A DNA stretch of 64,000 nucleotides from Atrina japonica. Its lineage: Eukaryota; Mollusca; Bivalvia; Pterioida; Pinnidae. The stretch is taken from the NCBI GenBank assembly GCA_030159075.1, contig BROG01000393.1, positions 558,001-622,000 on the forward strand, in the 5' to 3' direction. Below the pieces are notes generated by a model that saw nothing but the letters and a program-made list of their open reading frames with translations, was not told where the DNA came from and did not search any database. Made by a program: the position numbers and the translations under genes. Positions 42,201 through 54,200 of this stretch are shown piece by piece (the first letter of the stretch is position 1; every line of letters begins with the position of its first letter).

Positions 42201-45200
42201 GTCAGGAGAAGAAGAATACGACGACGTCGTGAGTAAATCTTAATTTTAATGTTGTTGCAGAGAATTTATTATGTGTCTGTCTTATACCATAAAACTCGCA
42301 ATAAAGAAATTCCTTTCCACACCGAGTATAGTCTGATCTTTTTAAAACTAATACTGGAAAAAATTCTCTCTAAGACCGCTTAGCCAGAACACTTAGTACC
42401 CCCATAAGCACGTCTAAAATCTGAATTCCGACACCGGATTCTAGCCGAAGCTTTTGAAATATATAATATTGACCATACTTAACCTAGATTTATTGTTGAT
42501 AACATCAAAATTGTCAAAATTCACTGTGACTGTTCGTAAAACGTCTGTATAATCTGTCCCAGATATCCTTTTCGGCTGCATTTATAATGATAATATTTAA
42601 TGAAATACCCTGTATCCCTCAATAAAAATTTATTTAAGCAATCTATACAAGTGCCCACATCTGTTTAATTCAAATTTGACACAAACATTTGTCAGAATAC
42701 TTGCTGTGTGTAATTTACCCGATGTCTGCGATATTATCAAAATTCACTATAATCGTACGCATTTCCGATTTCACAAAATATTTCGAGGAGGAATCAAGTG
42801 CTTTGAAGGAATATAAATCCCCTGTAGATTTGTGACTATCCGTATTCATGTTCTTTGTATTATTGTAGGTAAAAACATGAAGTTTAGGCGTCGTGTCAGG
42901 AGAAGAAGAATACGACGACTTCGTGAGTAAATCTTAATTTTAATGTTGTTGCAGATAATTTATTATGTGTCTGTCTTGGTACCATAAAACTCGCAATAAA
43001 GAAATTCCTTTTCACACCGAGTATAGTCTGATCTTTTGAAAACTAATACTGGAAAAAATTCTCTCTAAGACCGCTTAGCCAGAACACTTAGTACCCCCAT
43101 AAGCACGTCTAAAATCTGAATTCCGACACCGGATTCTAGCCCAAGCTTTTGAAAGATATAATATTGACCATAATTAACCTAGATGTTATTGTTGATAACA
43201 TCAAAATTGTCAAAATTCACTGTGTCCGTACTGTTCGTAAAATGTATAATCTGTGCCAGATATCCTTTTCGGCTGCATTTATAATGATAATATTGAATGA
43301 AATATCCTGTATCCCTGTATGTCTACTGCAATTGTACATGTAGATTTTGATTGCTCGCGCCGTTTATACATGGGAGAAATCATGATCTGTAACAACAGTA
43401 CTTACGCCACAATGCTACTAACAGTAACACTGAGAAAAATTATAGATTGCGTTTATTTCAATACATAGATCTAGATATTTAGAAATGAACCGGACATTGA
43501 CTTTTATCTTTTCTTTCATAAAACTAAAATTGAGTGCATAGGTAATAAATATGTTATAAAAGTATATAATTCTACGACGTAAAAACCGGAGACAAAGTTC
43601 CCTGACACGGTCATCGTACTACTTAAAGTGGCTACACCGGATGTTACACAACATTTAGCATACACTTGCTTCCGGAAAATGGTCTCATTAAATTGAGAAT
43701 ATATGCCAAATACACATGACTTTATTCTAGATAGGAAAATCAATTCTATTCGATAGTCATATATATGATGAATTAAAAATGCATTTTTTATTTAAAGGAG
43801 GGAAACTTACTTGGAGGAAAAAAAGCTTGTCCTTTTTACTAGGTCTATCCATAAACCTATAGTCAATATTTATCTATTACTTAGTTTTACAAATTTAGAT
43901 TGTTAACTATTTCTACGTTGCCTTAAGTCTACCTTATTTCGTCAAATATTTATGCTTATTAAATTTTGTTTATTTATCTTTTTTTCTATTTTTATTATGT
44001 TCTTTATTACTTCATTTATAGCCAGCATAAAATCCATCTAGATTAACACTGAGTCTGTGTGAGACTGGCGCGGGAAATGTAAATAAAAACACTGGAAAAC
44101 GAAGACTTCTGGGACAGAAGTGTCATCAGGTGCTTAGGAGTAGTAAACAAACCTTGTAGACCTGGCACTTTCTGTATTCATTTTCCTTTTGTGATTCTTG
44201 AAGATAAAGGCAAAACGTCTTTTAGTTGGTTCGGGAGAGGAATAATATTTATACGTCGTAATTCAATAATTCTCTTACTGAGTTTTATGTCAATGTTAAG
44301 GCTTTTGACATGTAAAAGTAATGTCCAATTCTGGTACCGGATTATAGCCTTAGCTTTACAAAGACAACGAACGTCTCCGAGTCACGCGCTTTACATTAGA
44401 CGTAACACCTTGGTTAACTTGGTAACAATAAACCGTAGTTCAGTGTGACGTTAAGCATAAAAGTAAATTTTCATTGCATTGGCGTCAGTTCAATAGCACA
44501 ATTATAATTTTTGCCAAATTTATCTAAAACTTGTTGTGTCTCTTAATCACACATTCTAGGTAATACCTACAACAAGAAATGACAAAACACTTCGGCTTTA
44601 TTACTGTTTTAATAAAAGAAAATTCGGTCATACACTTTCTGTACAACATACACTGCTTCATAATGGTTCATAAACTATTAAACTTCTCACATAATTATAT
44701 TGTCTTCCGGCGGTAGGGGTGTTGGGGTTAGTTGAGGGGGGAATGTTTTCTATATAGAAAATGTCCGGGGAACAATTTCTATAAAAGTAGAAACATTTTC
44801 TATATATAGATAAATTTCTGGCGGAAAGGTTTTCTATATAAAACTCTATAAAAATCTTATAATTAAATATTTACTATGCGGAAGGTTTTCTATATATCAA
44901 CGGGGTTTAAATATAATATGAAGTCTTGAACTTAAGCAAAAACAACAGTAATACTATGATTTAACTTCGACGTCGTTTTTTCCTTTATTTTCTACCCGAA
45001 CGCTAAAGCCTTTTGTCTTTATCCTCAAGAAATACAAAGGGCATTTATATGTACAGTGAAAGGGGATGCATGTTCCTCCAAAGAACCTGATTTTAGGTTA
45101 TCGTGAATATGATTGTCCGAGAATCTAGCTATATTTTGAGATCCGGAAAAGAAAATCTCAGTCGATGGTTAGGTGGTTCTACAAGTCTCGACTTGGAATT

Positions 45201-48200
45201 TTTGCTTTACTAGCGGCATCACTCCATTTCCTAATCGATTAAATAAATTTAAATTCTTAATGTACATTTAATAAAAATTAAATATTAGAATTTACACTAT
45301 TACCGTGTCGCAAAACTTGCTATGAATGAGCTGGAATGTATTTGAATAATCCGAATGATAGATTCCGTGTCGCAAAACTTGCTATGAATGAGCTGGAATG
45401 TATTTGAATAATCCGAATGATAGATTAAGTCACCAATGGAATAATCAGCTAACTATATGTCTAACTATATGAAAGAAAAATTGATTGCAGGTACTGATAG
45501 ACACAGTTAAATTCGATATCATCCACCACAGAATTTTGTGAATTGCATTTTACTACTTTGCATGCATTAAGGATCCTGGATTAATTTGAGAAAAAAAACT
45601 AGAACCTAGAACTAGAATGGGCAGGTGACGACGTTTTGTGTACAGGGAAGGCGGAATGAATTGTATATTAAAACTTTCTACTCTTGGGGAAGCTTTTCTA
45701 TATAGAAATGTTTCTGGGGTTGGGGAGAATGTCATGGGGAAGGGTTTTTTGACACCAGATTCTAGATTAAGCTCATTGAAAGGCATACATTAACCATTTT
45801 AGAGCTAGATGTTATTGTTATCAAAATTTACTATGCGACTATGTTTCCACGGCATGTATTCTCCATTAGAAGCAATACTAGATTGATTGTTTTTCTTCAA
45901 AGGAACATAACACAGAAGTAAAGTGTGACGTTAGGCACTTGAATTAATCCTAACTGTATTATCTTCAATTCATCGACCAGCTATAATTTGGGTCCCTGAT
46001 AGCTTTTGAGCTATATGGTGTTTCTTTGTAAAACGACTCGATAAAGCGCAGCAGTCAATATTCAGCACTAAGACACCTGAACACATGTATTCTTCGCCAC
46101 ACTATTCAATTTGCCGGTTATATGGTGGCGTCCGGTTTTTTTTTATAGCGGATGAGAGAGCACGGTTACCCGGGTAGAGACCATCGGCCTTCCACAATTA
46201 AATTAGCAAACCCCACGAAAATGTTTGTTTGTTTGTTTGTTTGTTTGTTTATTGTTGTTTAACGTCCCACTCAAGAACCTTTCACTCATATGGAGACGTC
46301 ACCAAAATGCGGGTGAAGCAATTCAAATTTTGGCCTATGCTCGGCACTTACGGGCATTGACCACTGAGGGTTCTTTAACATGCCGACACCTACTGTGACA
46401 CGCGACGTTAGTTTTTACTGTCTCATCTGAAAGATATAAAAATCTAAGATACCAAAGTATAAATCAATAGGATGTCCAGGACATAGATATAAATCTGGTA
46501 AAAATGGACAAACACGGACCTCTGGAAACCAAGAGGTAGGATCAGGTGCCATGGAGGAGTAAGCATCCCATGTCGACCGGTCACACCCACCGTGAGTCCA
46601 CAGTCAAGTCCAATGAAACACGTGAGGAGTGTATCCTCGTCACAATTGGTACAGACGTCTCAACAACCGCCAACGAAAAGGCTACTCAACATTTCACTAA
46701 GTGAAACAGAGTAGTCGCAAAAAAGACTATTATACCGACCATAAAATTTGCAGAACGTTGACATTAAACGCGGTTTTCGATATCCCTGTGTCAATAATTT
46801 GTCAGTGATATAAATATAAAGATAGAAATAGATGTGAAGACATTTGTATATAATGTTTTTTCATAAATATATTCCTTTCTGGGTACTAAAATGTTCAAAA
46901 TATTAAATCGTGAAGCTTTGTGTGTTTAGTCAACATGTTGGCACCAGGATAGTATTATCGTAGTAATATTAAACTCCAGCGTTCTCGTTCTAAACTGAGA
47001 ACTAAATCATGTAAAAGGGTCCGTAAACAGAAATGTGAAATTATAATGAAAATGCTTTAGCGCAGAATTTTTTTTTTCATTCCACCAACAAAGCCAGCTG
47101 TTTTTAGAATTGTCTAACATCCAATATTATTTTACTTAACACCGATGCCAATGAAGTTATTTCAATTAAAATATTTCAGAGTGTTTCAATGATCTGAAAG
47201 GGGCGTCATACCGAGGAAGGTTGGCAGTCACGCAGACCGGCCTCAGATGCCAGGCATGGAAATCTCAGTCTCCACATAAGCATAAATTTAATAAACTTCC
47301 AAAGAACTACTGCCGAAATCCAGACAATTCCAAGCGTCCATGGTGTTACACGACAGACCCAAATACCCGCTGGCAATACTGTGACATTCATAAATGCAGT
47401 AAGTAAAAATTTTTCATATTATACGTACCAAAATCATGTTTACAATTGGTAAAATGTCCTGGTAAAGCTTCCCACTCTATATTAACACAGAATACATTTG
47501 GGTGTCCTTTTCTTCAAATAATTTCATGAAGAGAATCTTATTTTTGCGTCAAACGATGGTGTTTCTGATATTTGCTAATATTCTTTTGCTAATTTTATTG
47601 AGCAAGCGTGGCGCAAAGTTTGATGCATGTGGGATATGCTGAAATTGAATAAGATATTACGTTTTGCTATATTGATACACGAAGGCAAAACGTGTTTGTG
47701 AAGAAGAACAAGACAAGAGCGGTGTCGTAATTAAGTTATCATCTATCAAACTATAAATCTTTAAATCAATAAAATATAGAATTATACTGAACACCTGACA
47801 GACGTTGAAATGAAGAACATTATGAGGTAAAATCATGTGCTTTGGAGGAATATGCATCCTCTGTCGTAGCTTAACTGTACATACTCATGTGTATCTTGTA
47901 GATAAAGGCAGAGGTTTTTGGGCTTGGGGTAGAAAAAGGAAAAGACCACGTAGTAAGTAAAGCATAGTCATACTGTTGTATTTGCTTACGTTTAAGCGTT
48001 CATCATATATTGTATCCCGATGTCTTATAGAAAACCGTTTGCATAGAGAATCTTTCATATTAAGATTTTTATATAGAAAACCTTCGCAACGGAAATTTAT
48101 CTATATAGAATATGTTCCTACTTTTATAAAAGCATTTCCGCGGATATTTTTCTATATAGAAAACATTCTTCCTCAATCCGTATATTATCAATAAATCTAT

Positions 48201-51200
48201 TCACTTGTAATTTCAAAATATAATATATTATGAAAACATGTGTTGGGTGTAAACCCGATTCTAATTTATAAAAGACGTTCTCGACACTCCAACAAATTAA
48301 TCAAATTAGATATATATTCAATGGCGCTACTATTAGGATTTAGAACTTTGCGCAATATTCTATGAAAGAGCTGGAATGTATTAAAAAAATCCGAATTATA
48401 GATTAAGTCACCAATGGAATAATCGGCTAATTAAAAGTTTCATGAAAGAAAAATTGATTGCAATTCCTGATAGACACATTTAATTTCGATATCATCCACC
48501 ACAGAGAATTTTATAAATTGTAGTTTTCTACATTGCATGTATCAAGAGTCTTGAATCTAATTTGTTAAAAAACTTTAACATTTAATACCCAGATGGAGAC
48601 GTTTTGTATACGGAATTATAACAACTTTGTAACCTTCGGAAAGTTTGCTATATAGAAAATTTTCTGGGGTTGACGAAATTATGAAAGGGAAGGGTTTTAT
48701 ATGACACAAGATTCTGAATTAAGCTCATTGACAGGCCTACATTAAGTATTTTAGAGCTAGAACGAGTTCAATTCAGACTAGGCACGAAAGGTACTTATGC
48801 CATATCGTCCTCAGTTTCATCTGTATCCTCTTCAAACGCTGGAGAATTCGCACAGGCAGTTCCGTGACATTCTCCACAGGCTTGGGAACAATCAAGACCA
48901 TGTTTCCGACACGTGCACCTACTTGTGCTGCAGTCGGTTTTGCAGTTGCATCGGATTAGGTTCAGCAACCTTTCTGGAGCAGGTGGCTTGTCAGTCATGA
49001 CGGGCGCCAGAACACCATTGCTCTCCTGCCATCCCCACTCGGTTGCCTGAAGCTGATCGTTTCCTAACCACACCTGAACCTGGTAGTAAACTCGCAGCGA
49101 ATGATACTTGGCAGCAGCAGATGATGGTGGTAGAGTCTTCAGCTCAACTGAGATGGCATTTTTGGCAATCCTGTCAGTGAAGCGTCTGAATCTCAAGATG
49201 TCCAGGTTGTCTTCTCGCTTCCCCCCATACAGAACGACAATGGCTTTCTCACCAAAGCGAATGACATCCTCTGCAGACAGATCAGGTCTACTGAACATGT
49301 CAGCAGACTCCTTCAACTGTTTGTACTTTTTCAGCCCTGTCGGTTTTCCAATGCTGAACAAGCGTGACGTTGTATCGCAGCCAAGGATAGCATGAACAAA
49401 GGGCAGGTTCTTAGTAAGACTCTGACCCATCGCCAGTTTCAGTTTACCCACGTCCCAGATTCTTTGAAACGTACCACGCCTGGCTTCTGGTTTCATGAAG
49501 ATTTTTTTTCTGCTTGAGTCCATGTGGTGGCAGAGAAGTACAAGGATGTCAGTATCATCTGCAACCACTACAACATCTTTGTCAGTTGCAACAGCTACAG
49601 CAGTTTCAACAATAAGACGATCTGCATCACCTCTGGCATGGATGCACTGACATCCGGCTGCTTCAAGACAACTTCCCAACAGGTGCAGAAACCGCTGTTT
49701 GTTCTTTTTGTTGCAGAGAAAATCGTCTTTTTTCAGCGTGAGTCTCATGTGTGACTCGCAGTGCACTGCTATTGTGCTAGTTCCCCTTCTGAGGTGAGTC
49801 ATGTCCTTCACTGAAGGTTCGTCAGTGTAACCATCGAAGACCACCACACATTTGCCATATTTCTGGAGGACGTACTGTGCATACGTATTGCAGATATCCT
49901 GAAAGGTTACACCACGGGGCCACAGGATACGGTGAAGAAGCGCTCCGCCATCCAAGACATAGATAAGTTCAGATGGCAAGGTGTCTTCCTGGGACTCAAC
50001 GTACTTCCAGAGTGCAGTTGCCAAAGCTGCTTTATTGGCTGGTCTCGGAGAACCAGTAGAATCAAACAATGCTGTTGGGTAACTGCACAACTCGTATGCA
50101 AATAACTGCTGGGTGTCGACATCCTCGTCTGCAGCCACCACTGTTAAGCGTTGAAACAGCGCTTGGGGATCGATATGGACTGCTTCCTTGTTGATAGTCA
50201 CGGCAGTTTTACACCCAAGAGTAACAGCCTGTTGCTTTCGTTTGAACGAATATGTCATAACATCCTGACCTTCCATGGACTGAAGAATCTTCTGTCCCAC
50301 TGACTCTGCCTGATCGGCATTGACATTGGTGTCAGCCACAACACCAGAAGTAATACTTCGCAGGCTCTGGTCAATTTTGCTGAATGGGTTCCGTTCCTGC
50401 AAGAACCTGACCAACTTGTCTGTGTCCTCACAGTCGCGTTTCTGACGAGTATCAGACGCTTCCTTGTGTTGCTCGCTTGTGTCATAGGTCACCTCGGTGA
50501 ACTTCTGCATTGCTTGGTTCAACTCAGAGCATGCGGGTAGAGATTTTACCCATACTAGCCGTTGCAGCTCGGTCATGCCTCTCCCTCGCGTAAGACCACC
50601 AGTGGTTTTGAGGCTACGCATCAGCATCTGTTCGATTATCAGGTCTGTTGAGAGCCCTGCCCAGAATCTGTCACTGCGGCGTACAACGTGGTAGCCTTCC
50701 ATGAATAAGGTGTGAATCTCTGGCTGGTCAGTTGCCAATGTGGACATCTGCTGCAAATAGAGATATGTGGTTCTCGCATACAAATTGTGACCTGCAGCAG
50801 CAAAATATGGCAACATTTCGTAGAGGGCAGCAAGATGTAGAGTCCAGTTTCCAGTTCGTTCTGCTCTGAGAAAACGCTTAAGAATGTCTATCATTTTCAT
50901 GTACTGGAGCCACAAACAGCTTGTCCGACTGGAGATATTTTTCTCCTTCTCATTCTCCAGTGTATCATGGATGGTCATAACCGCTGACTTGGATTTGTCA
51001 TCAAACTTCCAATCAGGGTTTGTGAGTAGTTGAGTGAGCATTTTGTTTTGCAGTTGACATGGATTCAACAGTATCAACATCCGTGTCCATGGCTTCTGCA
51101 CTTGCTACCGGATCTGTTTGGACTACTGTTGGCACATCGTCCCGACATCGTCTCAACCTCACTCTCGACCTCTGGCAACGGCAGTCCCAATGCATCTGCA

Positions 51201-54200
51201 GTGAGGAGGATGTTTAGTGCTGCAGTCACAAGAAAATGGCCTCTACGAGCCCTGGCTACTGCCTTTCCACTCAACATGTGCGCAACTGTGTTGCTGCCAT
51301 AGACAACTTCCAGTACTTCAGACAACCCTGAGTTTTCCCATGAGACGCCCAATACAGCCAAGGTAGCTCATTTCAGTGTGGAGCCCTCCAATCCGCAGTA
51401 TTACTGACTTCAAAACACTTGTTGGTGGTTCGTTGGCCACAATAGTTTGAGCCTTCCACCACAGCGGTTGATCGAATGTAATGACTGGCGCTGTTTTACT
51501 CTGCTTTGCTTGTTCAGCCAAAAAGAGCAGGGTCGAGTAGACGCATGTCATGTCTCCAGGATTCAGGTCGATAATTGGCAAGAATGTAACAGAGGATTTT
51601 CCAGGATGGGAGCCGCCTGTTTGCACCATCTGCATGAAACCTGACCACCCTGGACGAGGCCACTGCAGAAAGGGGGATATAGTCCATATGGCATCCAGAA
51701 TGTGTGTGGGTTCTGTAACTTGGATACAGGATCTCAGCATTTCAAGCTCCCTGAATTGGATGCCTTTCTGTCCTTTGGGATACGAGTAATGCTGGATCTT
51801 AACTTGTCCAGCTTCTTTAATCTCACTCGCAGTTACACTTCTCCTGGGAACATTATTTGATGTGAACTTTCCCGGTGTGAGCGTTGCAACCATGCCCATG
51901 CCATGGAACGTCCCGTGCCCGTCAAGTGTGTGTATGTTGTGATCAACATTGTCAGCTGCATATTGGATGAACTGCATATCACGTGTAACAACAGAGGTCT
52001 GAGATGTAACAGCTGCACTTTGCTCAAACATTTGTACTTCCTCGTACGAGCTACAAAATCCATGTTGGTGCAGTGAATCAATCAGGAAACGAGATCCGAA
52101 ATGATGATGCATCTGTGCAGCCAACCCAAGTTGCAAAGGCGCAATCATTTTTCTAGGTCTTGCTGCTTGAACAAGAGCATGCCCCAGAGATGCTTGTTTC
52201 CTTTCTGTGTGTTTACCTGTCACAATGATGATTTCCAAAAACTGGTTAACACTATCTGGTAGGAAAGCTCTAGCATACTCTGCTGTGAGGTCATCAGGGC
52301 CTGGGTAGTCCTTAAGTGGTTCAAGAGCTCTGATATCGTTCTTGATCAATTTCGCGGCCCGTTTTAACGATCCATCTGGTCTCTTCTTCCTCATTGAGAG
52401 ACTTTGGTTTCCTATAATAATCATGGAGTATGGATGCAGCTGTTCTCATGAAAGTGACGACATTTTCCCTGCCTTCGAGGTTGGTGAAGATGATCTGGTC
52501 ACCGAAGTGTTCCTGGAGCTTTTGTTTCATATACTGTGGACCATATGGTTCCTCCAATGAATGGGCTGACCTTAGGAATCCACCCATTTTTCTCCACTAA
52601 GTCACTTATTGATAACTGTTCATCCTCATTGTCTGCTAAAAGCTGGATAACTGCTTTAAATGCTTCTCGTTTATCACGATTCAAGGGGCGTCCAACACTT
52701 AGCTTTGGTTTTTTGCCAGTTTTCTCACTTCCAACCTCAAACCTCTTTGGAACATCTTTCCCGGTTCTAAAATTTATACTGCACTGCTGGTGGTAAATGG
52801 CATCTTCCGCATGTAAATCATGAGCGTACGACAATCGACCCATTACAGCCTCACTCCATTCATCGCCCCTATCTCTACAAACACTGACAATGGTATCCTC
52901 AAACACTGACGTTCGGACAGGGTAGGTGTCACAGCTTCGTCTTCTGTCACCACACTGGGCAGATGTACCACAGAAGATGCAATCACTTTTAAAATCAAAA
53001 GTTTCCTTGGACCTCAATCTGCTAACAGATGCTGCCTCATCCACAGAAACATTTAGGGCTCCACTGGCAATGTATTTTGGGTTGCACCATCGTTGCCTAC
53101 AGACCTTGTGAATTTTTTGCCCAAACATTGGCATGAACACTGCTGTTCCGTTCACTACTCGCTTTGTTAATTCCAGCACACCCTTTCGTGCCAAGAACAA
53201 CCACATCAGAAGAACTGCCAGTTACAATATTCTTCTGACACAATATACAAATTGTATCTTGTTGTAAACTAGTTTCGGACATTTTTGCGTCAGTCTAAAA
53301 GACAGGTTGTCAAATCTAGACCACAGTTCAGAAAATGCTCAACTAGCAATACACATACACTACTCTTTCAGAGCAAGCTTGAAGAACTGTATTTGCAGAT
53401 ACAACGAGGAGTCGAATGTGTGTAATTCTCAATCACATTTGGTATGCACTTCAGCAATATTATTCCACAGACTACTAGTACATATATTGCTCCATCAGAT
53501 CTGTCTTTTCGTCTGTCAAACAAGTGCCTCGAACATAACACAATGCAGTGTATGCAGTCCTGGCGCTTTTTAGACCTCAACTTCTACCCAAATAATTTCG
53601 CAAACTTCCTCAAATTTAATCGTTTTGCGACCAGACTATTGGATTGAATATATTTATAACAACACAGTCCAACTAACGAAATTGTCTAGCTGTGGAATGA
53701 ATATGTAAGGAATACAAACATTATAAACTAAAAGACTACACCATATATGTGTCAGTGTATGTTCAGATCAATGACAGAGTATGGTCGATTTTCATCCCTG
53801 CTGCCTGAGTTTTAATGTGGATTTATTTTTTTCAATTCCTAATCTACCATTCATCTATTGCCTCGATATTGTTTTAGGGGTACATGGCCATCATTTAAGC
53901 ATGATTGCTAAGATTTATATTGATCGTAGGAGAGCTGATTGGAAAAAAAATCGACATTTTGATTACGTCATTTCGTTTTTAAAAAATTCACGTGATTCGA
54001 GTATTTTACTATGACGTCATTTCAAACTGTAATTCATAATACTTACTGTAGGTAGAAGGGTACTTCAGTTTGCAACAAATTGATACCACATTCGTGCATA
54101 TCTGATGACTATAACAAATTCTATGGAATTTTTTCTATCCCTACCCCCTTATTTAGACATGCCTATCATGTGATCATGCTACCAAAAATCAGGGGCGATT

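Larger units (their letters stand above)
31287..43320 (+). repeat. Tandem array of Arg-exon units, higher-order structure
   Basis: Fourteen units each carry one Arg-rich exon. Exon-to-exon spacing is 994, 1009, 1027, 996, 687, 994, 686, 992, 690, 992, 698, 944 and 694 bp. Long units (about 994 bp) contain a roughly 300-bp Penelope-like 3' fragment and short units (about 690 bp) do not. The array starts with four long units and then alternates long and short, giving a dimeric repeat of about 1.68 kb. Each unit has about 500 bp of conserved intron before the exon and about 110 bp after it. Homogeneity is high except in the scrambled 41.4-42.1 kb part. Unequal exchange or gene conversion is inferred. 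Confidence 0.95.
46089..47450 (+). repeat. Kringle module, copy 1 (duplicated block)
   Basis: This 1.36-kb block is nearly identical to 58,011-59,360. In order it holds a short unique lead, a minus-strand SINE, a Penelope-like 3' fragment and the kringle exon. The offset is 11,922 bp at the left end and 11,910 bp at the kringle. Confidence 0.9.

Noticed and set aside
31287..43320. CRISPR-like regular array
   Set aside because: Units are about 690-994 bp with no short repeat/spacer alternation, and the genome is eukaryotic.
47206..47391. Open frame on the minus strand opposite the kringle exon (also 59,116-59,301)
   Set aside because: It is a shadow of the six-cysteine kringle frame, which has splice borders and family motifs.
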